From Marinirhabdus sp050859505 (GTDB taxonomy: Bacteria; Bacteroidota; Bacteroidia; Flavobacteriales; Flavobacteriaceae): a stretch of 64,000 nucleotides of DNA. Positions 34,428-43,910 of the stretch are shown piece after piece. The position numbers and the translations under genes were made by a program. Numbering within the stretch: position 1 is the first letter of the stretch; each line of letters starts with the position of its first letter. The DNA lies in NCBI RefSeq assembly GCF_050859505.1, contig NZ_CP193934.1, positions 1,922,001-1,986,000 of the forward strand. Reading direction: 5' to 3'. Under the pieces are notes generated by a model. It saw nothing but the letters and a program-made list of their open reading frames with translations, was not told the origin of the DNA and did not search any database.

Positions 34428-34892
34428 TTGGGCGATTTAAAACCAATTAAACGGCATAAAGCTTTACAACCATTGAGTCGCCAACATCATTTTGGATTAT
34501 TGTATTCCTGGAAGATTCGTCGAGGTTTTTCCAAAAATATTCCTATAGAACGAATGTCAGCTTTCAGTTCTTGGTTTTACATTCACCAAATCATCCCTCA
34601 TTTTGAAGCAGAAGAACACTATATCTTTCCTATTCTTAAACCTGATGATGAACTTGTACAACGTGCCTTAAAAGAGCACCGTAGCATCAAACGCCTTTTC
34701 GAAGATAAGAAGAACCCTGTACGATCATTGAGCCTGCTTGAAGAGGAATTGCAGGCTCATATTCGTTTTGAAGAACGCGTATTGTTTAATAAAATCCAGG
34801 AGGTAGCAACTTCTTCAGAACTCATAAAAATTGAAGCCCTACACACTCCCGAGCCGAAACTTACAACATATATCGATCCGTTTTGGGAGTAA
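34428..34892 (+). CDS. Hemerythrin-like domain protein
   Basis: 154 aa from TTG 34428, two bases after the ric stop; no ATG occurs before 34555, which would cut the first helix. Ligand-like residues appear in SRQHHFGLLYSWKIR, PHFEAEEHYIFPIL, EHRSIKRLF and HIRFEERVLFN, fitting a four-helix di-iron site. It may bind O2 or NO, or assist RIC. Probably co-translated with ric. Confidence 0.8.
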   Translation: MGDLKPIKRHKALQPLSRQHHFGLLYSWKIRRGFSKNIPIERMSAFSSWFYIHQIIPHFEAEEHYIFPILKPDDELVQRALKEHRSIKRLFEDKKNPVRSLSLLEEELQAHIRFEERVLFNKIQEVATSSELIKIEALHTPEPKLTTYIDPFWE

Positions 34893-34904
34893 AATGAATT
34901 CAAC

Positions 34905-34947
34905 TGACAGATGTCATATTTTAGGAATCTTCATAACAGCACCTTTG
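34905..34947 (+). promoter_or_regulatory. Fnr/Crp-type box plus -7-like element for ccoI
   Basis: Box TGACAGATGTCA at 34905-34916 and CACCTTTG at 34940-34947 (one mismatch), offset 35 nt. Confidence 0.7.
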
Positions 34948-34976
34948 CGAAAGGTATCATGAGCAAATTTTAATAT

Positions 34977-37382
34977 ATGACTTCTTGTTTCCATTGCGGA
35001 GATCCGTGTGATGAAGAAATTATTTCACAATTAGAGAAAAACTTCTGCTGTTTTGGTTGTAAGACGGTGTATGATATTTTAAACGATAATGATCTTGGAT
35101 ATTATTACGAATTAGAAAAATCGCCAGGCACATCTCCAAAACTAACTGAAGCCAAATTCGATTTTCTGGACAATCCAGCCATCGCTAAAAAGTTGTTAGA
35201 ATTTGACGAGGGCGGTACACAAGTCGTTTCCTTTTTAATCCCATCCATTCATTGTAGTTCGTGTATTTGGGTACTCGAAAATCTAAACAAATTACATGCT
35301 GCCGTGCTCACGTCACAAGTTAACTTTCCTGAAAAAACGGTGCGGATTACTTTTTCTTCTGAAATTTTGAACCTCAAACAATTAGTGCTTTCGTTAGCAA
35401 AATTAGGGTATGAGCCCTACATTTCTCTCGATGATGCCCAGCCTAAAAAACGGAATCATAACAAAACCCTTATCTACAAATTAGGGGTGGCGGGTTTTGC
35501 CTTCGGAAATGTGATGTTCCTTTCTTTTCCTGAATACTTTGAAGAAACCGAATTCTGGTTGGATCAGTTTAAGCATCTTTTTCGTTGGTTGATGTTTGCT
35601 TTTTCGTTACCCGTAGTATTTTACTCGGGACAAGATTATTTTATCTCCGCTTATAAAGGACTGCGTTCCAAAATTTTAAATATTGATGTGCCCATAGCGT
35701 TGGGTATTTCGGTATTATTTATGAGAAGTACGATTGATATTATTCTAGATACAGGTTCTGGATTTTTTGATAGTCTCACGGGCTTAGTTTTCTTCTTGTT
35801 ACTGGGGAAGTTTTTTCAGCAGAAAACTTACGCCTATCTTTCGTTTGAGCGGGATTATAAATCGTATTTCCCCATGGCAGTAACGCAGCTTTTTAGAAAG
35901 ACTACTGGCGCTTATTCCGAAGCACAAACCGAAGTCCACCTCATTAAAAAGGGTGACCGACTGCTCATTCGAAATAACGAACTTATTCCCGTGGATGCCA
36001 TTTTATTAAAAGGCGATGCCCTTATAGATTATAGTTTTGTGACGGGAGAAGCGGTTCCCGTATCAAAATTATCTGGAGATAAGGTGTATGCGGGCGGAAA
36101 ACAGCAAGGTGGTGTGTTAGAAATTGAAGTCTTAAAACCCGTTTCACAAAGCTACCTCACACAGTTATGGAGTAATGAAATTTTCAGCAAAACCAAAACA
36201 AGTGGTTTTCAAACGATTACGGATGGTATTAGCAAACAATTTACCGTAGCGATCGTAAGCATTGCTTTTCTCGCCACACTTTTCTGGCTCTCTTATGACC
36301 CAAGCAAGGCGTTTAATGTGTTTACAGCAGTACTAATTGTAGCCTGTCCTTGTGCCATCGCTCTTGCAGCTCCTTTTACATTGGGAAATGTTTTACGGCT
36401 TTTTGGAAATAAGAAATGGTATGTAAAAGAAGCTTCGGTCATTGAACAAATAGCGAAGGTGGATACGTTGGTGTTTGATAAAACCGGAACATTGACATCA
36501 ACCCATCAAAACAGTATTATATATGAAGGAGTGCAACTTTCCGAAGAAGAAAAAAAGCTCTTGTCAACCTCATTGCGCAACTCTAATCATCCCTTAAGTA
36601 GGTCGCTTTACAAGGATTTAAAAAGAAATAATAGTCACACATTAGATGATTATGAAGAGGTTGTTGGTAAAGGCATTTTCGCCAAAACAGCTCAAAATCA
36701 CATTAAAATAGGTTCTTACAATTTTGTAACAGAAATAGTTTCAGAACTAGAAATACCTAATAACAAACAGCAAACGGCTATTCATATTAGCACGAATGAC
36801 AGCTATAAAGGTTGCTATATTTTCAATAATGAATATCGAAATGGGATTGAAGATACGATGCAAAGGTTAGCTCAAAAATACAAACTCATCGTACTTTCTG
36901 GGGACAACGATGGCGAACTGGAACATTTATCACAACTAATGCCACAGGGCACCGAATTTTATTTTAATCAGAAACCAGCGCACAAGCTACATTTCATTAA
37001 AAAATTGCAAGAGAATGGCAAGACCGTATTAATGATGGGTGATGGTCTTAACGATGCAGGAGCTTTAAAGCAAAGTGATGTAGGCATCGCTATTTCTGAA
37101 GATACAAACGTATTTACGCCCGCCTGTGATGGAATTCTGGATGCCAGCGTTTTCACTAGCATTCCAAATTTCTTAGAGGCGTCAAAACGAGGGGTTCAAA
37201 TTATAAAGTGGAGTTTTCTCTTTTCGCTTTGCTACAACCTTATTGGATTGGCATTTGCGGTAACGGGGCACTTAAAGCCTGTGGTGGCGGCAATTTTAAT
37301 GCCATTGAGTTCTATAAGTATTGTAGTGTTTACTACACTCATGGTGCGATGGTATGCAGGTAAATCTATCAATAATGAATGA
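34977..37382 (+). CDS. ccoI: Copper-translocating P-type ATPase of cbb3 assembly
   Basis: 801 aa. N-terminal Cys-rich zone (CFHCGDPC and FCCFGCK, residues 4-31) and an HMA domain with HCSSC (about 90), six to eight helices, the CPC ion motif (Cys457-Pro-Cys459), phosphorylation site DKTGTL (Asp501) and hinge MGDGLNDAGAL (about 688). Such CcoI/FixI pumps export Cu+ to the periplasm for the CuB site of cbb3 oxidase. Own Fnr-type promoter. The stop overlaps the PdxH-like start by 8 bp. Confidence 0.94.
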   Translation: MTSCFHCGDPCDEEIISQLEKNFCCFGCKTVYDILNDNDLGYYYELEKSPGTSPKLTEAKFDFLDNPAIAKKLLEFDEGGTQVVSFLIPSIHCSSCIWVLENLNKLHAAVLTSQVNFPEKTVRITFSSEILNLKQLVLSLAKLGYEPYISLDDAQPKKRNHNKTLIYKLGVAGFAFGNVMFLSFPEYFEETEFWLDQFKHLFRWLMFAFSLPVVFYSGQDYFISAYKGLRSKILNIDVPIALGISVLFMRSTIDIILDTGSGFFDSLTGLVFFLLLGKFFQQKTYAYLSFERDYKSYFPMAVTQLFRKTTGAYSEAQTEVHLIKKGDRLLIRNNELIPVDAILLKGDALIDYSFVTGEAVPVSKLSGDKVYAGGKQQGGVLEIEVLKPVSQSYLTQLWSNEIFSKTKTSGFQTITDGISKQFTVAIVSIAFLATLFWLSYDPSKAFNVFTAVLIVACPCAIALAAPFTLGNVLRLFGNKKWYVKEASVIEQIAKVDTLVFDKTGTLTSTHQNSIIYEGVQLSEEEKKLLSTSLRNSNHPLSRSLYKDLKRNNSHTLDDYEEVVGKGIFAKTAQNHIKIGSYNFVTEIVSELEIPNNKQQTAIHISTNDSYKGCYIFNNEYRNGIEDTMQRLAQKYKLIVLSGDNDGELEHLSQLMPQGTEFYFNQKPAHKLHFIKKLQENGKTVLMMGDGLNDAGALKQSDVGIAISEDTNVFTPACDGILDASVFTSIPNFLEASKRGVQIIKWSFLFSLCYNLIGLAFAVTGHLKPVVAAILMPLSSISIVVFTTLMVRWYAGKSINNE

Positions 37383-37983
37383 GCCAAATCCCATACAGCA
37401 TTTTCATCAATGGTTTTGTATTGTAAAAGATCAATTCCCAGAAATTGAAGTCAATGCAATGGCGTTAACAACGTTAGGAACAGACGGTTTTCCGAACACG
37501 AGAATGGTTCTTTTAAAGCAATATACATGGGAAGGCTTTATTTTCTATACGCAGTACACCAGTTCAAAAGGAAAAGCAATCGCTAAAAACAGTAAGGTGT
37601 GCCTTTCATTCTCGTGGGAAAAGGCAAAAAAGCGCATTACAATCCTAGGAACTGCTGAGAAAGTTAGCCAAGCACAGTCTGAAGCCTATTTTGAAGCGCG
37701 CCCTCGTGGGAGTCAATTGAGCGCTTGGGCATCTCAACAGAGTGAATCTGTAACTTCGAGAAAAGCTTTAGAAGAAAGCTATCATCACTTTGAAGACTTA
37801 TTTAAAAATGAATCAATAGCAAAACCAGAGCGATGGGGTGGGTATATCGTGCGACCTATGGAGCTATTGTTTGAAGAATCCTTTGAGAACGTTATGAAGT
37901 GTATCAAGTACATAGTAATCGATGATCTTGATTGGCAAAAAGATATTCGTTACGCTTATATACCACGAAATTTTCAAAACTGA
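37375..37983 (+). CDS. pdxH: PdxH-like pyridoxamine/pyridoxine 5'-phosphate oxidase, divergent C-terminus
   Basis: 202 aa from ATG 37375, overlapping ccoI by 8 bp. The N-terminal part is typical PdxH (MALTTLGTDGFPNTRMVLLK, then FYTQYTSSKGKAIAKN; ARPRGSQLSAWASQQS), with FMN-binding residues in place. The C-terminal family block normally reading FWQGR...RLHDR is replaced by LFEESFENVMKCIKY, so the Arg and His that hold the vitamin B6 substrate are missing. Either the enzyme has changed function or it is inactive toward PNP. Coupling to the copper pump gene is notable. Confidence 0.82.
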   Translation: MNEPNPIQHFHQWFCIVKDQFPEIEVNAMALTTLGTDGFPNTRMVLLKQYTWEGFIFYTQYTSSKGKAIAKNSKVCLSFSWEKAKKRITILGTAEKVSQAQSEAYFEARPRGSQLSAWASQQSESVTSRKALEESYHHFEDLFKNESIAKPERWGGYIVRPMELLFEESFENVMKCIKYIVIDDLDWQKDIRYAYIPRNFQN

Positions 37984-38023
37984 CATTCGTCATATTTTAA
38001 AAAATCTTTCACATTTACTTTTA
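37981..38023 (+). promoter_or_regulatory. Fnr/Crp-type box plus -7 element for ccoS-NOQP operon
   Basis: Box TGACATTCGTCA at 37981-37992; its first three bases are the stop codon of the PdxH-like gene. TACTTTTA at 38016-38023 (one mismatch), offset 35 nt. Confidence 0.75.
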
Positions 38024-38042
38024 CACCATAATTCAGGTAGGT

Positions 38043-38258
38043 ATGAGTATTATTTATGTGTTACTGGCGATTAGTGTCATAGTCGCCGTTGTCTTTTTTA
38101 TAGCCTTTATCATTTCAGTAAAAAGCGGTCAGTATGACGATACGTACACGCCTTCGGTACGTATGCTTTTTGAAGATGAGGTCGTCAAAGAAGCAACGCC
38201 ACCTTCCTTAGAAACTTCAGAAAAAAAACCAACTAATTCAAATACCAAAGACGCATAA
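38043..38258 (+). CDS. ccoS: CcoS cbb3 oxidase maturation protein
   Basis: 71 aa. One N-terminal helix (about 3-27) and the CcoS pattern KSGQYDDTYTPSVRMLFED, then a polar tail. It is required for cofactor loading of the catalytic subunit in cbb3 oxidases. Starts 19 nt after the -7 element and 2 bp before ccoNO. Confidence 0.9.
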   Translation: MSIIYVLLAISVIVAVVFFIAFIISVKSGQYDDTYTPSVRMLFEDEVVKEATPPSLETSEKKPTNSNTKDA

Positions 38259-38260
38259 TT

Positions 38261-40462
38261 ATGGAAGTTGAAAAGTTCTATTATGACAATAAAATTGTTC
38301 GAAAATTTATAGTAGCTACAATGCTTTGGGGGATTGTGGGAATGAGCATAGGGTTGCTTTTGGCCTTTCTATTTCTATTTCCAAATATGACCGATGGTAT
38401 CTCGTGGCTTAGTTTTGGTCGTCTGCGTCCATTACACACCAATGCAGTTATTTTCGCCTTTGTAGGGAACGCCATTTTCGCTGGGGTTTATTACTCTACG
38501 CAACGACTACTTAAGGCTAGAATGTGGAAAAACTGGTTGAGTAACCTTAATTTTTGGGGATGGCAGGCCATTATTGTAGGTGCGGCGATTACGTTGCCAT
38601 TAGGGTATACTACCTCTAAAGAATATGCCGAGTTAGAGTGGCCTTTTGATATTGCCATTGCTATTATCTGGGTAGCCTTTGGAGCCAACTTAATAGGAAC
38701 AATATTAAAGAGAAGACAACGCCATTTGTATGTTGCGATATGGTTCTATCTCGCAACTTTTGTTACGGTAGCGGTACTTCATATTGTAAATAGTATTGAA
38801 ATTCCTGTGAGTGCCTTAAAAAGTTACTCGGTATATGCAGGGGTACAAGATGCCTTGGTGCAATGGTGGTATGGACACAACGCGGTGGCGTTCTTTCTAA
38901 CGACACCTTTCCTGGGATTGATGTATTATTTTGTTCCTAAAGCTGCCAACAGACCTGTGTATTCTTACAAGCTTTCTATTGTCCACTTTTGGTCACTTAT
39001 CTTTATTTATATCTGGGCAGGCCCTCACCATTTATTGTATTCGGCTTTGCCAGATTGGGCACAAAACTTAGGAGTGGCTTTTTCAATAATGCTACTTGCG
39101 CCTTCTTGGGGTGGGATGATTAACGGATTGTTAACCCTTCGGGGTGCATGGGATAAAGTGCGTACAGATCCAGTGCTTAAATTTATGGTCGTGGCGATTA
39201 CGGGATACGGGATGGCAACCTTTGAAGGGCCTATGCTATCGCTTAAGAACGTAAATGCGATTGCACATTTTAGTGATTGGGTCATTGCCCACGTACACGT
39301 AGGAGCACTTGCTTGGAACGGATTCTTAACCTTTGGTATGATCTATTGGTTGGTGCCTAGATTGTTTAAAACCAAATTATATTCAATCAAATTAGCCAAT
39401 GCCCACTTCTGGATAGGAACCTTAGGGATTATTTTATATGCGCTTCCTATGTATGTTGCTGGATTTGTACAAGCCTCCATGTGGAAACAATTTAATCCCG
39501 ATGGAACGCTTACGTACGGAAATTTTCTAGAAACAGTTAGCGCGATTATGCCCATGTACTGGATGCGCGCCATTGGAGGTAGTATGTTTATTGTAGGTGC
39601 TTTTATTGCGCTATACAATGTCATAATGACGGCACGTAAAGGGTCTAAGGTTACTGATGAATTGGCTGAAGCTGCACCGCTGCAGCGGGTCACAAATAAG
39701 CGTACTTCAAAAGAGGGATATCACACTTGGTTAGAACGTCGTCCCGTAAAACTTACCATTTTCGCTACCATAGCGATACTAATTGGAGGTGCGGTACAAA
39801 TTATACCATCGTTGATGGTAGATGAATATGTGCCTATTATTTCAAGCGTAAAACCATATAGTCCTTTAGAATTAGAAGGTCGTGACCTCTACATTAGAGA
39901 AGGTTGTGTGTCTTGTCACTCGCAAATGGTACGCCCGTTTAGAAGTGAAGTAGAGCGGTATGGCGAATACTCCAAGGCCGGAGAATATGTATACGACCAT
40001 CCGTTTTTATGGGGAAGCAAACGTACGGGGCCAGATTTGCTTCGCGTAGGAGGGAAGTACAGCGACAATTGGCACTTAAACCACTTTTACGACCCACAAA
40101 GCACCTCTTCTGGCTCCATAATGCCATCTTATAAATGGCTTATAGAGAATGAATTGGACAAATCTTTGACGCAAGATAAAATGGAAGCAATGGTGAGCTT
40201 AGGAGTTCCCTACACCGAAGAAGAAATTGCCAACGCACAACAGTGGATGACAGCCCAAGGAACTACCATCGAACAAAACCTCTACAACGATCCGGATTTT
40301 GCAAAAACCTACGAAGCAGATAAGAAGTTTGCACTAGAAAACGACGAGGATTTTATTGAAATGAAAGACCGAGAAGTTGTGGCCTTGATTGCCTATTTAC
40401 AGCGATTAGGAACCGATATTAAAGTAAAAACAAATGCTAATTCTGCTACTAAAATCGAATAA
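38261..40462 (+). CDS. ccoNO: Fused cbb3 cytochrome c oxidase subunits I and II
   Basis: 733 aa. Residues 1-~465 are CcoN: twelve helices with haem and CuB ligands His59 (RPLHTNA), His206 (WYGHNA), His256/His257 (GPHHLLY) and His344/His346 (AHVHVG). After a linker, residues ~495-733 are CcoO: one helix and a c-type haem site CVSCH (Cys549-His553), SQMVRPF and a distal Met in GSIMPSY. It forms the proton-pumping, high-affinity O2-reducing core. The N-O fusion is typical of Bacteroidota. No separate ccoO exists here. Confidence 0.96.
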   Translation: MEVEKFYYDNKIVRKFIVATMLWGIVGMSIGLLLAFLFLFPNMTDGISWLSFGRLRPLHTNAVIFAFVGNAIFAGVYYSTQRLLKARMWKNWLSNLNFWGWQAIIVGAAITLPLGYTTSKEYAELEWPFDIAIAIIWVAFGANLIGTILKRRQRHLYVAIWFYLATFVTVAVLHIVNSIEIPVSALKSYSVYAGVQDALVQWWYGHNAVAFFLTTPFLGLMYYFVPKAANRPVYSYKLSIVHFWSLIFIYIWAGPHHLLYSALPDWAQNLGVAFSIMLLAPSWGGMINGLLTLRGAWDKVRTDPVLKFMVVAITGYGMATFEGPMLSLKNVNAIAHFSDWVIAHVHVGALAWNGFLTFGMIYWLVPRLFKTKLYSIKLANAHFWIGTLGIILYALPMYVAGFVQASMWKQFNPDGTLTYGNFLETVSAIMPMYWMRAIGGSMFIVGAFIALYNVIMTARKGSKVTDELAEAAPLQRVTNKRTSKEGYHTWLERRPVKLTIFATIAILIGGAVQIIPSLMVDEYVPIISSVKPYSPLELEGRDLYIREGCVSCHSQMVRPFRSEVERYGEYSKAGEYVYDHPFLWGSKRTGPDLLRVGGKYSDNWHLNHFYDPQSTSSGSIMPSYKWLIENELDKSLTQDKMEAMVSLGVPYTEEEIANAQQWMTAQGTTIEQNLYNDPDFAKTYEADKKFALENDEDFIEMKDREVVALIAYLQRLGTDIKVKTNANSATKIE

Positions 40463-40464
40463 TT

Positions 40465-40653
40465 ATGTTACGATACATCAAAGGAAATCTCGAAAATATA
40501 GACGGCGTAGCAATCTATCCTATTATATCATTATTGATCTTTTTTATCTTCTTTGCAGTGCTTTTTTATTGGGTATGGACCGCCAAAAAAGAGCATATAG
40601 AAGAAGTAAGTAATATTCCATTAGAAAATGACGAAAACGATACATCACTATGA
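40465..40653 (+). CDS. ccoQ: CcoQ cbb3 oxidase small subunit
   Basis: 62 aa. One membrane helix (about 17-40, ending FYWVWTAKKEHIEEV), the typical short CcoQ form that stabilises the complex. 2 bp after ccoNO, and its end overlaps ccoP by 4 bp. Confidence 0.85.
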   Translation: MLRYIKGNLENIDGVAIYPIISLLIFFIFFAVLFYWVWTAKKEHIEEVSNIPLENDENDTSL

Positions 40654-41594
40654 GAACAACAGCATCCTATTTACGCATTATTGGATTTATAGCTATAGCT
40701 TTCTTTTTATTTGAAATTATTGCCGATGCAGGTGAACAATGGGCTTTAGAAAAATACCCCATTCTTTGGGCAGTACTAGGCGTTGTCCTTGTATTCTCCA
40801 TCGCTGTAGAATTAATTGTTGAAGCGCTTCAAAACATACTTTTTAAAGGGTTGAGTGACGAAGCAAAAGCTCGGTACGTAGCCGAAGAAGTAGTGAAAAA
40901 GAAAAATCAATTCAGCTGGATAAAACGAAAGTACAGCAACCTTTTAGGAAGTAAGCCCATCCAGGAAGAACACGAGATTATCCTCGACCATAATTATGAT
41001 GGCATTAAAGAGTTAGATAACAAACTCCCACCTTGGTGGGTCTATAGTTTTTACGCATCCATAGTTTTTGCGGTTGTGTACATGGCTCGATATCATATTT
41101 TTGATGACATAAATCAGGATGAAGAATATGATCTCGCTGTGGCGGAAGCACAAATAGAAATTGAGAATTATAAAAAAACAGCAAAGAATTTAGTAGATGT
41201 AAACACGGTCGTGGTGCTAACCGATCCGGCAGATATAACGGCTGGAAAAAACATTTTCACACAAAACTGTATTGCCTGTCACAAGGCAGATGGTGGTGGT
41301 GGGATAGGTCCTAATCTCACCGATAATTACTGGATATTAGGCGGTGGCATTAAGAAGGTGTTTAATACTATTTCTGAAGGTGGGCGTGATGGCAAGGGAA
41401 TGGTTTCCTGGAAATCTGATCTAACACCCTTGGAAATGGCGCAAGTTTCCAGTTATGTATTACAATTTAAAGGAACCACTCCCGCCGAACCAAAAGATCC
41501 TGAAGGCGATATTTGGGTAGATCCCGATGCGCCTGAGCAAGCTGTTTTAAAAGTAAACGATTCCACGGCTGTTATAGTACCGGGCGATAATTAG
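40650..41594 (+). CDS. ccoP: CcoP cbb3 oxidase subunit III, one haem site
   Basis: 314 aa. Two N-terminal helices (about 8-28 and 38-60), a cytosolic stretch, a third helix after LDNKLPPWWVYSFYASIVFA (about 128-150) and one periplasmic cytochrome c domain with CIACH (about residues 207-211), GGIGPNLTDNYW and a Met in GMVSW. Proteobacterial CcoP has two haem c sites; only one is present here, as in other Bacteroidota. It brings electrons to the CcoO haem. Confidence 0.93.
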   Translation: MRTTASYLRIIGFIAIAFFLFEIIADAGEQWALEKYPILWAVLGVVLVFSIAVELIVEALQNILFKGLSDEAKARYVAEEVVKKKNQFSWIKRKYSNLLGSKPIQEEHEIILDHNYDGIKELDNKLPPWWVYSFYASIVFAVVYMARYHIFDDINQDEEYDLAVAEAQIEIENYKKTAKNLVDVNTVVVLTDPADITAGKNIFTQNCIACHKADGGGGIGPNLTDNYWILGGGIKKVFNTISEGGRDGKGMVSWKSDLTPLEMAQVSSYVLQFKGTTPAEPKDPEGDIWVDPDAPEQAVLKVNDSTAVIVPGDN

Positions 41595-41785
41595 GGAGTT
41601 GCCCTGCGTTGCTTTTCTCGGGCAAAGCAACACAGAGCCGGGCTTTCGCTACTCGCTTTTTGTGATATCACCTTGAGCACATTCGAAAAGTTTGGTGGGC
41701 ACAAAAGAGCTCAAACAAACCGCTCTATCCCTAACTCGGTATAGTGAAACTAGTTAACAGAAGGATTACCATTGAATGCTTGCGT

Positions 41786-42163
41786 ATGAAGGATTTAGAA
41801 ACAAGAAAAGATATAGAGTTGTTGGTCAATTCATTTTATAGCAAAGTGAAAATAGACCCTACTATTGGTTACATTTTTACTGAAGTTGTCAACGTAGATT
41901 GGGAAGAACATTTGCCAAAAATGTATAGCTTTTGGGAAACTATCATTTTTGGATCTACTTCATTTAAAGGAAACCCAATTCGCACACACAAAGAGCTAAG
42001 TTGGAAAACAAAAATGGGCGAAGAGCAATTTGATAGGTGGTTAGCACTTTGGACACAAACAATAGATGAAAAATTTAAAGGAATAAGAGCTGATGAAATA
42101 AAGCAACGCGGTAAAAACATTGCTGGTTTAATGCTTTTTAAAATCCAACAATTAGAAAGATAA
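41786..42163 (+). CDS. Group III truncated hemoglobin
   Basis: 125 aa from ATG 41786. A GTG 14 codons upstream is also open, but the family starts near MKDLETRKDIELLVNSFY. Landmarks: B-helix FYSKVKIDPTIGYIF, helix C/E region LPKMYSFWETIIFG, and the F-helix His in IRTHKEL. It binds O2 or NO at a haem. It sits 191 bp after ccoP and just ahead of a cupin and ccoG; no Fnr-type box directly precedes it, so it may be read through from the cco promoter. Confidence 0.88.
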   Translation: MKDLETRKDIELLVNSFYSKVKIDPTIGYIFTEVVNVDWEEHLPKMYSFWETIIFGSTSFKGNPIRTHKELSWKTKMGEEQFDRWLALWTQTIDEKFKGIRADEIKQRGKNIAGLMLFKIQQLER

Positions 42164-42167
42164 CGAT

Positions 42168-42476
42168 ATGGTACTATTAAATGAATTATTCGAGGACGTA
42201 ACATTAAGCAATAAACCGCTCACACGGGTTCTTTTTAAAAAACACGGGATTCACATTTTAGCCGTTGGTCTTAAAAAAGGACTTCTTTTTCCTGAACATA
42301 CAACACCCGTAAAGGCAAAGTTATGCGTATTGGATGGCGAGATTGAATTTAGAATTTCAAATAAGGTAATAAAATTATCAAGTCTCGATACGTATGAAAT
42401 ACCAGTAGATATTCCACATTCCGTAATGGCAACAGCAGATGCCATTTTTATGATAATTAAGAATACTAAAAAGTGA
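42168..42476 (+). CDS. Small cupin-domain protein
   Basis: 102 aa, one cupin fold: KKGLLFPEHTTPVKAKLCVLDGEIEF (motif 1 with a single His/Glu) and YEIPVDIPHSVMATAD (motif 2 His). It could bind one metal ion; catalytic function is not evident. 4 bp after the globin gene and 6 bp before ccoG, so one transcript. Similar small cupins accompany globin genes in anaerobic regulons. Confidence 0.8.
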   Translation: MVLLNELFEDVTLSNKPLTRVLFKKHGIHILAVGLKKGLLFPEHTTPVKAKLCVLDGEIEFRISNKVIKLSSLDTYEIPVDIPHSVMATADAIFMIIKNTKK

Positions 42477-42482
42477 TCTCTA

Positions 42483-43904
42483 ATGGCAGAACAGGGACAA
42501 GATAACTTTCGAGATACCATAGGAACCTTGAGTGAAGATGGAAAGCGGGCATGGGTATTTCCTAAAAAACCAGTTGGTAAATGGTATGAGTATCGCAAAT
42601 ATGTGAGTTATGTATTATTAGCTTTTCTGTTTTCTGCACCTTTTATTAAAATAGGGGGCAACCAGTTTTTAATGTTCAATGTACTGGAGCGACGTTTCAA
42701 TATTTTTGGCTATCCATTCTGGCCACAAGATTTTCATCTGTTTGTTATTATGATGTTACTGGGAGTGGTCTTCGTGGTTTTTTTTACAGTGGCTTTTGGA
42801 AGGTTATTTTGTGGATGGGTGTGTCCGCAAACTATATTTATGGAAATGGTGTTCCGTAGGATTGAGTATTGGATTGATGGCGACAGAGGAAAACAAATAC
42901 GCCTCGCAAAAATGCCTTGGAATGCTGAAAAGATTAAAAAAAGAATGTTGAAATGGAGTATCTTTTTCATTATTTCTTTTTTAATAGCAAATGTGTTCTT
43001 GGCCTATTTAATTGGTGGCGACCGTTTACTACACTATATCATAGAGGGTCCTTTAAGTCATACAAGCACACTCATATCATTACTTATTTTCACGGGAGTA
43101 TTTTATTTTATTTTTGCTTGGTTTAGAGAGCAAGTATGCATTATAGCTTGCCCATATGGTAGGTTGCAAGGAGTGCTTTTGGATAATAAATCGATTGTAG
43201 TTGCCTATGACCACAAGCGTGGAGAACGCGAGGAAGGTAGGTCAAAATTTAAGAAAAATGAAAATCGCGAGGACATTGGAAAAGGTGATTGTATAGATTG
43301 TTTTCAGTGTGTACATGTATGTCCTACGGGTATCGATATTAGAAATGGTACACAACTAGAGTGTGTAAACTGCACTGCTTGTATAGATGCTTGCGATAGC
43401 ATTATGGATTCTGTAGATCTTCCCAAAGGGCTTATTCGCTATACAAGTGAAGAAAATATAGAGAAGAAGAAAAAGTTTGAATTCGGTCCAAGATTAAAAG
43501 GATACACAGCTGTGTTGTTTATACTTACTGCGGTATTGGTGGGGATGCTTTTTTTACGAAATGATGTAGAGGCAAGGATATTACGATTGCCGGGGCAATT
43601 ATATGAGCGTAAAGCAGATACTATAATTAGCAATGTATACACCTTCAAATTGATAAATAAAACAACTGAAGAAATTTCTGAGGTAACGTTTAAACTTTTA
43701 TCTCATCCTGGGAGCATAGAAATAGTTTCTCACGAAACATTTGTAGTTCCCGCACAAGGATTGGCAGAAGGTACTTTGTTTATTGAAATAAACACTAGCG
43801 CATTAAGCGGAGATAAAGACCGATTAGAAATTGGGGTATACAGTAATTCAACATTAATAGAAACTACAACGGCATCTTTTTTGGGACCACGCAGTTATAA
43901 ATAA
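42483..43904 (+). CDS. ccoG: CcoG (RdxA/FixG) cbb3 oxidase accessory ferredoxin-like protein
   Basis: 473 aa. Five or so helices, a membrane-proximal CGWVCPQTIFMEM and CPYGRLQGV motif, two 4Fe-4S clusters (CIDCFQCVHVCPTG and CVNCTACIDACD, about 265-310) and a C-terminal Ig-like periplasmic domain. CcoG reduces Cu(II) for cbb3 assembly. Followed by ccoH after 6 bp. Confidence 0.94.
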   Translation: MAEQGQDNFRDTIGTLSEDGKRAWVFPKKPVGKWYEYRKYVSYVLLAFLFSAPFIKIGGNQFLMFNVLERRFNIFGYPFWPQDFHLFVIMMLLGVVFVVFFTVAFGRLFCGWVCPQTIFMEMVFRRIEYWIDGDRGKQIRLAKMPWNAEKIKKRMLKWSIFFIISFLIANVFLAYLIGGDRLLHYIIEGPLSHTSTLISLLIFTGVFYFIFAWFREQVCIIACPYGRLQGVLLDNKSIVVAYDHKRGEREEGRSKFKKNENREDIGKGDCIDCFQCVHVCPTGIDIRNGTQLECVNCTACIDACDSIMDSVDLPKGLIRYTSEENIEKKKKFEFGPRLKGYTAVLFILTAVLVGMLFLRNDVEARILRLPGQLYERKADTIISNVYTFKLINKTTEEISEVTFKLLSHPGSIEIVSHETFVVPAQGLAEGTLFIEINTSALSGDKDRLEIGVYSNSTLIETTTASFLGPRSYK

Positions 43905-43910
43905 AACGCT

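Noticed and set aside
41609..41630. Terminator after ccoP
   Set aside because: TTGCTTT/AAAGCAA forms a hairpin but no T-run follows, and genes of the same direction and theme continue.
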